A stretch of DNA of 64,000 bases from Hyphomonas polymorpha PS728 (GCF_000685315.1 NZ_ARYM01000012.1:1-64000); one strand, 5' to 3'. Positions 1 to 8,370 are shown, counted from the stretch's first letter. Translations and numbers: made by a program. The notes: a model not told the origin generated them from the letters alone.

Positions 1-18
1 CCTTGAGACCGGCGAGTT

Positions 19-1176
19 TCATGGCTTTGCCGGCGCGCCCTGGCTGAACTCGCCATTATGCTCGCCAAGCTCGGGCGCCCGCGAGGTGACGGGGCGTTTC
101 CCGTTCACGCGGAAAGGGGACGCCAGGGTACGCAGACCTTCCGGTTTGGAAGGGTGAGCAACAACCTCAAGCATCTCGGTTTCAGCGAGGTAGGGATTGT
201 CGAGCGCGCGCGGGATATCGAGCACGGGCGCAAACGGAACCTGCCCGGCAAAATGGTCCACCCATTCCTGGCTCGTCCGATGACTGAGAATTTCGTCAAC
301 CACTTCCGTGAGCTGTGCAAGGTTCTTGTGGCGTGCCGGATTGGTGGCAAAACGCGGATCTGTCTTGAGATGCTGAGCGCCTGCAAGTTCGCAGAAAAGA
401 TCCCAGAATTTCGGCGTCTGGCACATCAACAAGCCCCAGCCATCCTTTGTCTTCACCAGCTGGCTCGGCGCGATGGAGGGGTGCGCGCCGCGCGGCAGGC
501 GCTCGGTCGCGTGGCCGCGGTTGAGATACCAGGTCGCCGGATAGGACAGCTGATGCAGCGCAGTATCAAACAGCGTTACATCGACATCACAGCCCGTCCC
601 TGAACGCTGCGCGCCGAGGATACCGGCAAGAATCGCTGTGGCGAGATGGCTGCCGGTGTGGAAGTCGATGATCGAAAGACCGCAGCGGATCGGCGGGCCA
701 TCAGGCTCCCCCGTCGCCAACATGAAGCCGGCTTCCGCCTGCATCAGGTAGTCATAGCCCGGCCAGCCTGCACGCGAATTGTTCCGGCCATAGGCCGAAA
801 GGTGGGCGCAAACGATCTTCGGATTGACGGCGCCGAGCCGCGCAAAGTCGAGGCCGAGCTTTACGGGCTGATCGCCGCGAAGATTGTTCACGACCGCATC
901 GGAAGAGACCACAAGCGTGTCGAAAAGCTTGCGCCCCTCCTTGCTCTTGAGGTCGATATCAATGGATTTCTTGCCCTTCGAAAAGGTCTGGAAGAAATCA
1001 GAATCCCCTTCGCCGAGAAGGTAAGGCCCGACTGCGCGGGAGACATCCCCGCCGCGCTGGCCATCCTCGATCTTGATGACTTCAGCCCCCAGATCGGCGA
1101 GCAGCTGCGTGCCATAGGGCCCTGCGCCATACTGCTCGACCGAGAGAATGCGGATGCCTTCGAGAAGCCGTGTCAT
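19..1176 (-). CDS. CaiB/BaiF family (class III) CoA-transferase
   Basis: A 385-residue class III CoA-transferase, the usual family size, which moves CoA from a donor acyl-CoA to a carboxylic acid in the cytoplasm. The N-terminal LLADLGAEVIKIE segment is typical. The catalytic aspartate that forms the aspartyl-CoA intermediate is visible as D171 in GLSIIDFHTG. It is the last of four minus-strand genes (lyase, hydratase, dehydrogenase, transferase) spaced 17-41 nt apart, so probably one operon running towards the left edge. A CoA-transferase with a MaoC hydratase and a CitE-type lyase is the known gene set for itaconate or mesaconate use. The acid activated here cannot be read from the sequence. 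Confidence 0.9.
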   Translation of the reverse strand: MTRLLEGIRILSVEQYGAGPYGTQLLADLGAEVIKIEDGQRGGDVSRAVGPYLLGEGDSDFFQTFSKGKKSIDIDLKSKEGRKLFDTLVVSSDAVVNNLRGDQPVKLGLDFARLGAVNPKIVCAHLSAYGRNNSRAGWPGYDYLMQAEAGFMLATGEPDGPPIRCGLSIIDFHTGSHLATAILAGILGAQRSGTGCDVDVTLFDTALHQLSYPATWYLNRGHATERLPRGAHPSIAPSQLVKTKDGWGLLMCQTPKFWDLFCELAGAQHLKTDPRFATNPARHKNLAQLTEVVDEILSHRTSQEWVDHFAGQVPFAPVLDIPRALDNPYLAETEMLEVVAHPSKPEGLRTLASPFRVNGKRPVTSRAPELGEHNGEFSQGAPAKP

Positions 1177-1217
1177 CTTGTTCTTACCCTCCTTACACCG
1201 ACTGCCATGGATCAGGA

Positions 1218-2408
1218 TCAGGCCGGGTTACGCTTCACGAGCTGTTTGGAAATGATGATCCGCTGCATCTCGTTTGTGCCTTCCCCGATACACATCAGAG
1301 GGGCGTCACGGTAGAGCCGTTCGATGACATATTCCTTGGAATAGCCATAGCCGCCATGGATGCGCATAGCTTCGGTGGCTACTTCGACCGCCGTTTCCGA
1401 CGCGAAATATTTCGCCATACCTGCTTCCATATCCACGCGCTCGCCACGGTCATAGGCCGCCGCAGCGTCCTGGACGAGAAGTTCGGAGGCGCGCGTCTTG
1501 GCGGCCATCTCGCCGAGTTTCAGCTGGATGGCCTGATGCTCGCAGATGGGCTTGCCCATCGTCTTCCGGAGCTGGGCATAACGGACACTCTCCTTCAGCG
1601 CGCGGCGGGCAATCCCGACCGAACGCGCCGCCACGTTGATCCGGCCAATTTCGAGACCGCCGGTCGCCATAAAGAACCCTTCGCCTTCCTTGCCGCCCAC
1701 AAGGGAAAGCTCAGCGTCGCACTCATAATCCTCGAAAATGAACTCGCCCGAATCGATGCCCTTGTAACCGAGTTTTTCCAGCTTGCGGCCATTCTTGACA
1801 CCCGGTAGCGGCTCACGCGTTTCCGGATTGATCTTCGGAACGATCAGGATCGACATGCCCTTATAGCGCGGCTGCGCATCGGGATCGGTCTTGACAAGCA
1901 GCGCCACGCAATGCCCCTCGATCGCGTTGGATATCCAGGTCTTCGTTCCGTTCACGATGTATTTGTCGCCCTTACGGCGCGCTACCGTGCGGATGCCCTG
2001 AAGATCGGTGCCTGCGTCCGGCTCAGTCAGACCGAGGCTGCCGCGCAGCTCACCGGCGGCAAACTTCGGCAGCCAGTATTCCTTCTGCCGGTCGGTGCCG
2101 AATTTCTGCACAACGATCGACATCATCAGGTGAGAGTTGAAGATGCCCGACAGGCTCATCCATTCTTCCGAGATCATGGTGACGATCTTGGAATAGGTCG
2201 TCGCCGACAGGCCAAGCCCGCCATAATCAGGGTGAATCAGCGCGCCGAACAGGCCAAGCTCGGTCATGTCGGCCACGAGATCGGCGGGCCAGATATTGTC
2301 GTGCTCGAGCTGCATCGCCACGGGGGCGACCTTCTTCTCGAGCCATTTCTGGATCGAGTCGAGGATCTGGCGCTCGTCTTCTTCGCTGAGATATGTCGTG
2401 TCAGCCAT
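1218..2408 (-). CDS. acyl-CoA dehydrogenase
   Basis: An FAD-dependent acyl-CoA dehydrogenase of 396 residues that introduces an alpha-beta double bond into an acyl-CoA and passes electrons to ETF. The family signature LTEPDAGTD and the C-terminal GEGTNEMQR are clear. The latter places the catalytic base at E376, as in medium-chain enzymes. The ATG at 2408 was chosen because AGGAGA lies about 6 nt before it; an upstream ATG at 2414 would have almost no spacing. It lies between the MaoC hydratase and the CoA-transferase, so its substrate is probably the saturated form of the compound hydrated next. Chain length or branching cannot be read from the motifs. Confidence 0.92.
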   Translation of the reverse strand: MADTTYLSEEDERQILDSIQKWLEKKVAPVAMQLEHDNIWPADLVADMTELGLFGALIHPDYGGLGLSATTYSKIVTMISEEWMSLSGIFNSHLMMSIVVQKFGTDRQKEYWLPKFAAGELRGSLGLTEPDAGTDLQGIRTVARRKGDKYIVNGTKTWISNAIEGHCVALLVKTDPDAQPRYKGMSILIVPKINPETREPLPGVKNGRKLEKLGYKGIDSGEFIFEDYECDAELSLVGGKEGEGFFMATGGLEIGRINVAARSVGIARRALKESVRYAQLRKTMGKPICEHQAIQLKLGEMAAKTRASELLVQDAAAAYDRGERVDMEAGMAKYFASETAVEVATEAMRIHGGYGYSKEYVIERLYRDAPLMCIGEGTNEMQRIIISKQLVKRNPA

Positions 2409-2440
2409 ATGCATTCTCCTGAACCGACCGGGCAACCCGA

Positions 2441-2962
2441 TCAGTAATTGCCGACCTTGTCTTCCACGGCATTGCCGCGCGAGGGGATGAGCATGTTGCG
2501 CTTGAACGTGCAGATCATCGTGCCGTCCTGGTTGTAACCCCGCGTGACGATGGTCACGATGCCTTGGCCGGGACGGCTCTGGCTTTCCCGTTTGCTGAGC
2601 ACTTCACTCTCGCCATAGATCGTGTCGCCAGCGAAAACGGGCGCCGTAAACTTCACCTCATCCATGCCGAGATTGGCGATGGCTTTCTGGCTGGTGTCGG
2701 TGACGCTCATGCCAATCAGCAAGGCGAGCGTATACGGACTGACGACGAGATTGCGCTTGAACTCGGACGCCTTGGCAAACTCCGCATCAAAATGCATCGG
2801 ATGCGTATTCAGCGTCAGCAGCGTGAACAGGTGGTTGTCGTATTCGGTGACGGTCTTGCCGGGACGATGCTCGTAGATGTCGCCAGCGTTAAAGTCTTCA
2901 AAATAGCGGCCGAAGGTTTCGCGGTAGCGGTTCGGGCCAACCTGTTTCCAATTCTGGACCAT
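2441..2962 (-). CDS. MaoC-like hot-dog acyl-CoA hydratase
   Basis: A single-domain hot-dog protein of 173 residues in the MaoC dehydratase family, which adds water to an enoyl-CoA. The segment GRYFEDFNAGDIYEHRPGKT at residues 18-37 is the usual start of mesaconyl/itaconyl-CoA-hydratase-like members. The D/H hydratase pair would be the acidic and His residues around THPMHFD and the VSPYT turn. It is 17 nt downstream of the CitE-like lyase. The pairing means a hydratase makes a beta-hydroxyacyl-CoA that a lyase can split, as in itaconate catabolism and in the mycobacterial Rv2498c-Rv2503c operon. The specific substrate is inferred, not seen. Confidence 0.85.
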   Translation of the reverse strand: MVQNWKQVGPNRYRETFGRYFEDFNAGDIYEHRPGKTVTEYDNHLFTLLTLNTHPMHFDAEFAKASEFKRNLVVSPYTLALLIGMSVTDTSQKAIANLGMDEVKFTAPVFAGDTIYGESEVLSKRESQSRPGQGIVTIVTRGYNQDGTMICTFKRNMLIPSRGNAVEDKVGNY

Positions 2963-2979
2963 GATGGATACTTTCTTCC

Positions 2980-3804
2980 TTAGACTGATTTTGCTTTGCT
3001 GAGTACGCGCTCGGCCGCGAGAATGACGGGGCGGTCAACCAGCTTGCCCTTGTGCAACACGGCGCCGCCCTGCGCCGCGTTCAGCGCATCAATGATAGCT
3101 TGCGCTTCGGCGAGTTCGGCCTGGCTTGGCGTGAAAGCGGCGTTGACGAGCGCGACCTGGTCGGGGTGGATGCAGGCGCGGCCCGAGAAGCCCATAAGGC
3201 GGGCTTTGTGGGTTGTCTCGGTAAGGCCGGCAGGATCCTTCACATCAAGATAGGGCACATCGTAGGCCGGAATTCCGGTCGCCCCGCAGGCGGCAGCCAC
3301 CAGTGCGCGCGCGGTGAGCATCGCGTCCCAGTTGGCAAGATCGGCGCCAAGGCTCGCGGAAAAATCGGCGCCCCCGAACAGCATGCCGCCTGTCGCTTTC
3401 GCCGCCACTGACTGAACATTGGCGAGCGCGCGGCCACTTTCCATGACGGCAATCAGGGGAATGTCCACCCCCAGGGCTTCTGCGACGATCTCCAGATCAA
3501 CCGCCGTTTCCGCCTTGGGCACCATGATGAAATCAAGTTTCGCCAGAAGGCCGGAGGCCGCAAAGGCGGCAATATCAGCGCACCCATGGGCGGTGCGCGG
3601 AGAGTTGATGCGGACAGCCAGCCCCTTGCCGTCCCACGCGCTCACCCAGGCCAGAACATCAGCGCGCGCCTTGTCCTTTTCACCGGGAAGCACAGCGTCT
3701 TCCAGGTCGATGATGGCGGCATCTGCCCCTGCGGCAACGGCTTTTGCAAACCGGTCCTGCCGCGCGCCAGGAACGAAAAGAAAGGAGCGATAAACTGATG
3801 GCAT
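2980..3804 (-). CDS. CitE-like HpcH/HpaI beta-hydroxyacyl-CoA lyase
   Basis: A 274-residue TIM-barrel lyase of the CitE-like HpcH/HpaI family, which cleaves beta-hydroxyacyl-CoA esters such as citramalyl-CoA or malyl-CoA to acetyl-CoA and an oxo acid. It shows SFLFVPG near the N-terminus, the metal-site DLEDAV, AVMESGRAL, the FGGADFSASLG metal ligand and the GRACIHPDQ signature. The ATG at 3804 gives MPSVYRSFLFVPG, the normal family start. A longer frame from a TTG at 3837 reads through the palindrome at 3825-3838 and is not credible. It is the first gene of the four-gene operon. Citramalyl-CoA lyase is my preferred specific role, by gene context only. Confidence 0.88.
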   Translation of the reverse strand: MPSVYRSFLFVPGARQDRFAKAVAAGADAAIIDLEDAVLPGEKDKARADVLAWVSAWDGKGLAVRINSPRTAHGCADIAAFAASGLLAKLDFIMVPKAETAVDLEIVAEALGVDIPLIAVMESGRALANVQSVAAKATGGMLFGGADFSASLGADLANWDAMLTARALVAAACGATGIPAYDVPYLDVKDPAGLTETTHKARLMGFSGRACIHPDQVALVNAAFTPSQAELAEAQAIIDALNAAQGGAVLHKGKLVDRPVILAAERVLSKAKSV

Positions 3805-3824
3805 AAGGAAATCCAAACCGAAAC

Positions 3825-3838
3825 TTTGTCCGGACAAA
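3825..3838. promoter_or_regulatory. perfect 14-bp palindrome before the lyase operon
   Basis: TTTGTCCGGACAAA is a perfect palindrome 20 nt before the lyase start codon, the usual place for a repressor operator. It differs from the GATATATC sites that serve the genes to the right, so this four-gene operon probably answers to another regulator. The regulator is unknown. Confidence 0.55.
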
Positions 3839-3894
3839 TTAAACCGATACCGTAAGGTGTCAATGTCTCAGCCGGTGGAAATCGACAGGCCGCC

Positions 3895-4515
3895 CTAGCG
3901 GGCGGCGCGGGGGTCGGAAATCATCTGGTTGAGTTCGATCGTGTAGCCATCCGGGTCCACAAGCATCGAAACCATAACGATGATATCGCCGGCCGGGGAT
4001 GGGTAATGCCGCTCTGCCGGCGCGCTGATTACCTGAATGCCCGGCACAGCAGACGCTGCTGCGAAACGCGATTCCAGATCGGTGGTGTTGAACAGCAAAA
4101 CCACATTTCCCGGCGTAAAGTCTGCCACGCTCGGCGGGGCCGTATCCTTCTCCGTCTGGTCCAGAAACTGCCAGAGACCGATCATGCCCATGGCCGCGCT
4201 GTTGGTCTGCGTCAGCACCAGACGCGAGCGATTGATGCCATCGGCGCCGTGGCGGGTCACCAGTCCGGGCGAGGTCAGTTCCTGATCATAAACAACCTCA
4301 AATCCCAACGCATCCCGATAGAGGCGCAAGGACGCCTCGACGTCCCGTACAACAAGCGTGGTCCGGCGCAGGTTGATCGGATGAACCGGATACGGATTTT
4401 CCGACCCCAGGAGCGCCGGCGCTCCTTCCGCCGCTGCCGGAGCCTGCTCCGGCGCCAAGGCGCAGCCAGCACAGCCCCAGACAGCAATCAAAACACCCGC
4501 AGTCGTTATCTTCAT
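3895..4515 (-). CDS. VOC/glyoxalase-fold probable lipoprotein
   Basis: A 206-residue protein with an N-terminal export signal (hydrophobic GVLIAVWG followed by CAGC) and then one vicinal-oxygen-chelate domain. The domain is recognised by RRTTLVVRDVEASLRLYRDALGFEVV at about residues 49-74 and a closing VDPDGYTIELNQM. VOC proteins bind metals and act as lyases, dioxygenases or binding proteins; export to the periplasm is unusual for them. The lipobox is not perfect, so anchoring is likely but not certain. It is the last gene of a minus-strand run with the deacetylase-fold protein, the SDR and the HapK-like protein. Function unknown. Confidence 0.75.
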   Translation of the reverse strand: MKITTAGVLIAVWGCAGCALAPEQAPAAAEGAPALLGSENPYPVHPINLRRTTLVVRDVEASLRLYRDALGFEVVYDQELTSPGLVTRHGADGINRSRLVLTQTNSAAMGMIGLWQFLDQTEKDTAPPSVADFTPGNVVLLFNTTDLESRFAAASAVPGIQVISAPAERHYPSPAGDIIVMVSMLVDPDGYTIELNQMISDPRAAR

Positions 4516-4540
4516 TGCGCAAGCCCCCTCTGGCTAAAGA

Positions 4541-5449
4541 TCACCGGGCGGTGTCCGCAGAGACCTGGCTGGCAAAATGCGCGGCAATCTGCTCGCGCGG
4601 CGCCACCCAGACATCCGGATGCCCTTTCACATGGTCGAGAAAATCTGCAAACGCCCTAATCCGTCCGGGCCGTCCGATAATGCGCAGATGCAGGCCGAGG
4701 CTCATCATCCGGGCGCCTTCCCGTTGGCTTTCCTCATACAGCCAGTCAAAAGACCGGCGCGCATAATCAAGCCACATATCCGGCGTGAAGCTGGGCGAAA
4801 GCCAGAACTTCATATCATTGGAATCAATGGCATAGGGCAACACCACCATGGGCTTTTCCGTGCCGTCGGCCATCGCGACCTTCGCCCAATAGGGAAAGTC
4901 GTCCGAATAGTCGTCCATATGATAAGTATAGCCCTGCTCGAGAATCAGGCGGCGCGTGATGTCCGTATGCAGATATCGTGACAGCCAGCCCGAAGGACGG
5001 CGCCCGCAGGTTTTCTCGATGCTCTCGGTGCCCTTGGCGATAAAGGCGCGCTCAGCCTCTTCCTCCATGAAAGCGGTGAAGGCCCATTTGTAGCCGTGGT
5101 TGCAGGGCTCATCGCCCCGATCCACAATCGCTTTCGCCAGCCAGGGCGCCTTCTCGAGCGCCAAACCGCACACCGTCCAGGTGGCGTTAATGCCCGCCTT
5201 GTCGAGAATCTGGATCACACGCGGCGCGCCGCGATTGATGCCATACTGATAGTTTGTCTCGTTCCCATGCACGCGGATCGGCTTGCCGGGCACGGCGCCC
5301 AGCTCGTCAACGGGCTCAGGCCGTTTATCGCCTTCATCAATCCGGCGCTCGGCGCCTTCCTCGACATTCACAACAACCGACAGGGCGAGCTTCGCCCCGC
5401 CCGGCCAGGTAAACCCTTCAGGCGCAGGATCAGGTGGCAGCTTGGTCAA
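4541..5449 (-). CDS. polysaccharide deacetylase-fold hydrolase (PuuE-like)
   Basis: A 302-residue NodB-fold protein related to PuuE/allantoinase-like members rather than to secreted chitin deacetylases, since no signal peptide is present. Typical segments are FTWPGGAKLALSVVVNVEEG near the N-terminus, NATWTVCGLALEKAP, and the histidine-bearing EPCNHGYKW and SLGLHLRIIGRPGR. The reading frame begins with TTG at 5449, overlapping the SDR stop as TTGA and preceded by GGAGG at a good distance, so the two genes are translationally coupled. It probably hydrolyses a C-N amide bond of a small molecule, but the substrate cannot be named. Confidence 0.82.
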   Translation of the reverse strand: MTKLPPDPAPEGFTWPGGAKLALSVVVNVEEGAERRIDEGDKRPEPVDELGAVPGKPIRVHGNETNYQYGINRGAPRVIQILDKAGINATWTVCGLALEKAPWLAKAIVDRGDEPCNHGYKWAFTAFMEEEAERAFIAKGTESIEKTCGRRPSGWLSRYLHTDITRRLILEQGYTYHMDDYSDDFPYWAKVAMADGTEKPMVVLPYAIDSNDMKFWLSPSFTPDMWLDYARRSFDWLYEESQREGARMMSLGLHLRIIGRPGRIRAFADFLDHVKGHPDVWVAPREQIAAHFASQVSADTAR

Positions 5450-6282
5450 TGGGGTTCCTCCCCTCCGGAAACGTTCATACTTTCAGCCGTGATGTAGGCC
5501 GCCTGATCCGTACACAGCCAGGCAACAGCGTTCGCCGTATCTTCCGGCAGGCCGGGGCGGCGCATCGGAATGCGATTGGCCATACTGGTCATGTAATCCT
5601 CGACAGAGGCATGCCCGGTCACCTTGGAGAAATACTCGTTCTGCCAGGCGCCAAGACCCGTGGTCACATGGTTCGGGCACACATTGTTGACGGTGATCCC
5701 GTTGGGCCCAAGCTCAATCGCCGCAGACCGCACCAGGCCGACAAGGCCGTGTTTGGACGAGGTGTAGGCCTGTGCATGCGGGAAGCCAGACTTGGCCGCC
5801 TGGCTGGCGATGTTGATGATCCGCCCGCCTTTGCCTTGCGCGATCATGACTTCGGCAGCGGCCTTCAGGCCGAAGAAAGCTCCGGTCAGGTTCACATCAA
5901 TCACGGCCCGCCAGTCAGCCTCCGAAACCTCCAGAAGCGGCTTCATGATGTAGCCGATGCCCGCATTGTTCACCCAGATGTCGAGCGATCCATGCGTTTG
6001 CGCGCCATGCCTGGCCAGCGCGCGGACTTCCTCAAGGCTGCGCACATCGCAAACGCAGGTGGACACCTGCACGCCCAGCCCGCGAAGCTCCTCGGCGATC
6101 GATTCCATTTCTTCCGTCGTGCCGATATGGGCTTCCCCCGTAGCGGCGTCGCGCGTCTTGCCGATGTCGGAGATGACGATATTCGCACCTTCTGAAGCCA
6201 GCTTGCGGGCGATGGCTTCACCAAGCCCCTTGCGGCGGCCAGAGCCGGTAATAACGGCCGTCTTGCCGGTAAGCGTTCCCAT
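5446..6282 (-). CDS. short-chain dehydrogenase/reductase
   Basis: A classical SDR of 278 residues that oxidises or reduces an alcohol/ketone with NAD(P). It has the cofactor-binding TGSGRRKGLGEA (residues 12-23), NNAGIG, the catalytic Ser in IINIASQAAKSG and the YTSSK Tyr-Lys pair. The first glycine motif carries the insertion GSGRRKGLG, longer than the usual TGxxxGxG. It follows the HapK-like gene by 9 nt and overlaps the deacetylase-fold gene, so it belongs to the operon controlled from the operator at 6640. The substrate is unknown. Confidence 0.92.
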   Translation of the reverse strand: MGTLTGKTAVITGSGRRKGLGEAIARKLASEGANIVISDIGKTRDAATGEAHIGTTEEMESIAEELRGLGVQVSTCVCDVRSLEEVRALARHGAQTHGSLDIWVNNAGIGYIMKPLLEVSEADWRAVIDVNLTGAFFGLKAAAEVMIAQGKGGRIINIASQAAKSGFPHAQAYTSSKHGLVGLVRSAAIELGPNGITVNNVCPNHVTTGLGAWQNEYFSKVTGHASVEDYMTSMANRIPMRRPGLPEDTANAVAWLCTDQAAYITAESMNVSGGEEPH

Positions 6283-6291
6283 CCGCCGCCC

Positions 6292-6606
6292 TCAGCCGAT
6301 CTTGTCGGTAAGAATGAAGACCAGGTCGTCGGTCATCGGCTGGAACTCGGCAGCAATCTTCTGCATCGCTTCGGTGCTGACCTCGGCGCCAAAGCCTTCC
6401 ATGTCGTTCACATCGATGATCTCGATATAGGCAAAAGGCGGCTTGGCATCGGAGCCGAGCACACCCGTGGACCGGAAAACTTCAAATGCATCGACGGAGT
6501 TCAGGCCATTGACGGTGGGAATGTCCTTTGTTTTCGCCCAATTTTCATAGTCTGAAGCGGAAACGCTGGGTTTAAGATTGAAAAGTGCGACAATCCGGGT
6601 GCTCAT
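6292..6606 (-). CDS. REDY/HapK-like small dimeric alpha/beta-barrel protein
   Basis: A 104-residue protein resembling REDY-like HapK proteins known near prodigiosin genes, part of the dimeric ferredoxin-like barrel group that includes small monooxygenases and cyclases. The diagnostic look is STRIVALFNLKP, DYENWAKTKDIPTV, and FEVFRSTGVLGSD followed by YIEIIDVNDMEGFG. It is the first gene of the leftward operon; its ATG is 33 nt from the GATATATC operator. Members may act on polyketide- or aromatic-like intermediates. Assignment rests on memory of the family pattern, so treat the name as provisional. Confidence 0.6.
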   Translation of the reverse strand: MSTRIVALFNLKPSVSASDYENWAKTKDIPTVNGLNSVDAFEVFRSTGVLGSDAKPPFAYIEIIDVNDMEGFGAEVSTEAMQKIAAEFQPMTDDLVFILTDKIG

Positions 6607-6639
6607 ATGGGTAATCTCCCCTACTTGGTCATTTCGCCT

Positions 6640-6655
6640 AAATGATATATCTTTT
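6640..6655. promoter_or_regulatory. GATATATC operator, site 1 of 8
   Basis: AAATGATATATCTTTT lies between the divergent HapK-like gene (ATG 33 nt to the left) and the methyltransferase gene (45 nt to the right). The same 16 bases recur exactly at 10469. One mismatch breaks the palindrome. Together with seven related sites up to 26.3 kb it defines a shared operator. Confidence 0.8.
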
Positions 6656-6662
6656 GGTTGTA

Positions 6663-6681
6663 GGTCAATTGTGAATTGACC
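6663..6681. promoter_or_regulatory. 19-bp inverted repeat before the methyltransferase
   Basis: GGTCAATTGTGAATTGACC is a perfect 8-3-8 inverted repeat, 7 nt before the AGGAGG ribosome site of the methyltransferase gene. It could be a second operator or an RNA hairpin in the leader. It is not followed by a T run and is not a terminator. No other copy was noticed in the window. Confidence 0.5.
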
Positions 6682-6700
6682 CTAGCGCAGGAGGAATAGG

Positions 6701-7975
6701 ATGGCTGACACGGTGCGCCCGCCCAAAACAGCGCCGAAAGGCAAAGCGGCCAAAAAGGAGGCAGCGCCCGCGCCGCGCGCCTATGACGGCCCCCCGGACT
6801 ACCGCGTTGTCGGCCGCCATGGCGTTTTTCCGGAAACCACGCATGATGAGGTCGCCCGGTTCAATTTCCTCGCCCATATGAACCGCCATCTGGCGGCCAA
6901 TATCATGCCGGGTGTCGGCGAAGCCTTCGAGGCCAGAATCAAGCCCGCCTTCGAGAAGAAGGAAAAGCGCAGCTTCAAGGATCGCCATGAAGTGCGCAAA
7001 GCCCTGACCCAGGATCCGATGTGGCAATGGTGGTCAGCGCTGCGCCGCGGCACGATGGAATCGCGCCAGCAGGCCGGACGCTGGGTAACCCTCCGCCAAG
7101 CCGATGATCTCAACGGCAAGGTTCGGGAAATGACCGAAAGCGACAGCCGCCTGGTGCTCGCACCCGGCTTCAGGCAGCCTCGCTCGACCGAGGCTATCGA
7201 CCATCACTGCATGCCCGGCAGCTATCACACCGAACTCGTGCCCGGCGATGTAACTGGCCCCGCCAATTATGACATCGGCATCTTCGCCACCACGGGCGGC
7301 ATGCTGGGCCGCTTCAATGATGGCGGCGGCGTCGCTGTCGCCGAATGGGTCAAGCAGAACATGCCGGACTTCAAACCGAAGCGGATCCTTGATATCGGCT
7401 GCGGCCTCGGCCACAATGTCGTGCCGCTCGCCCAGGCTTATCCGGATGCGGAGATTGTGGCCGTAGACGCGGGCGCACCGATGCTGCGCTACGGTCTGGC
7501 GCGCGCCAAGTCGCTCGGGGTCAACAACATCACCTTCATCCAGGGCGATGTTTCAGACCTCTCGCAGTTTGAAGACAACAGCTTCGACTGGGTGCAGTCG
7601 ACGATGTTCCTGCACGAGACCAGCTACAAATCCATGCCGAAAATCTTCGCGGAAACCCAACGTCTCCTGAAGCCGGGCGGTATCGTGCTGCACGTCGAGC
7701 AGCCTCAATACACCGCCGACATGCCGCTGTTCGAACAGGCCATGCGCGACTGGGACGCCTTCTACAATAACGAGCCCTTCTGGACGAAAATGCACGAGAT
7801 TGATCTCGACGCATGGATGGAAAAGGCGGGCTTTGCGAAAGACGCCCTCATTCATGGCGGCGTGGCCGCTGTGGTTGATCCGGAAGTCTTCCCCGAGGCC
7901 GCGAAGGATACCAAGCAGGAAGACTATGGCCGCAAAGCCGCATGGCACGTCATCGGCGCGCGGAAGGTAGCCTGA
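6701..7975 (+). CDS. class I SAM-dependent methyltransferase with long N-terminal extension
   Basis: A 424-residue protein whose second half is a Rossmann methyltransferase. Motif I is ILDIGCGLGHNV at about residues 229-240, followed by DAEIVAVDAGAPML (motif II), FIQGDVSDL, and LLKPGGIVLHVEQP (post-motif). The first 170 residues match no domain I recognise and include a basic, Lys/Ala/Pro-rich start. AGGAGG precedes the ATG at a normal distance. The next gene starts 3 nt after the stop, so the two are one operon under the 6640 operator. The methyl acceptor is unknown; the setting suggests a small molecule rather than a macromolecule. Confidence 0.85.
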   Translation: MADTVRPPKTAPKGKAAKKEAAPAPRAYDGPPDYRVVGRHGVFPETTHDEVARFNFLAHMNRHLAANIMPGVGEAFEARIKPAFEKKEKRSFKDRHEVRKALTQDPMWQWWSALRRGTMESRQQAGRWVTLRQADDLNGKVREMTESDSRLVLAPGFRQPRSTEAIDHHCMPGSYHTELVPGDVTGPANYDIGIFATTGGMLGRFNDGGGVAVAEWVKQNMPDFKPKRILDIGCGLGHNVVPLAQAYPDAEIVAVDAGAPMLRYGLARAKSLGVNNITFIQGDVSDLSQFEDNSFDWVQSTMFLHETSYKSMPKIFAETQRLLKPGGIVLHVEQPQYTADMPLFEQAMRDWDAFYNNEPFWTKMHEIDLDAWMEKAGFAKDALIHGGVAAVVDPEVFPEAAKDTKQEDYGRKAAWHVIGARKVA

Positions 7976-7978
7976 ACC

Positions 7979-8347
7979 ATGACCACGAAACTTGATCCCC
8001 TCGCCCTCTCCGGCGCCAAAGCCAAGGGCAAACGCCCCTGGTTCCTGAAAGACCCTGATGTCGAGCGCGTGATGAACATAACCCTCGCCCTCATGCAGGA
8101 AGTCGCAGTCCTCCGGGAGCGGATGGATACGATAGAACGCCTGATGGAGCGGGACGGCAAGGTGACAAAGGCGTCGATCGAAGCCTTCACGCCGACCAAG
8201 AAGGAAGCCGAAGAACGCGGCGCCTGGACGCAGGAATACATCGCCCGCGTTCTGCGCATCGTCCAGCAGGACCGGGAAGCCATCGAACGCGGCGAGGAAG
8301 CCTCCTCCGAAGAGGTGGCCGAGGAATTCGCCACCACGACGCCCTGA
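7979..8347 (+). CDS. hypothetical protein, co-transcribed with the methyltransferase
   Basis: A 122-residue soluble protein, highly charged, that I do not recognise. The sequence starts with a Lys/Ala-rich segment, then WFLKDPDVERVMNITLALMQ and heptad-like helices (EVAVLRERMDTIERLMER at about residues 41-58) that could form a coiled coil, and ends in an acidic tail. It follows the methyltransferase stop by 3 nt and precedes a strong terminator, so it probably works with that enzyme as a partner or small subunit. No catalytic motif is visible. Confidence 0.75.
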   Translation: MTTKLDPLALSGAKAKGKRPWFLKDPDVERVMNITLALMQEVAVLRERMDTIERLMERDGKVTKASIEAFTPTKKEAEERGAWTQEYIARVLRIVQQDREAIERGEEASSEEVAEEFATTTP

Positions 8348-8370
8348 GCCACCCGGCCCATTCATGATAA

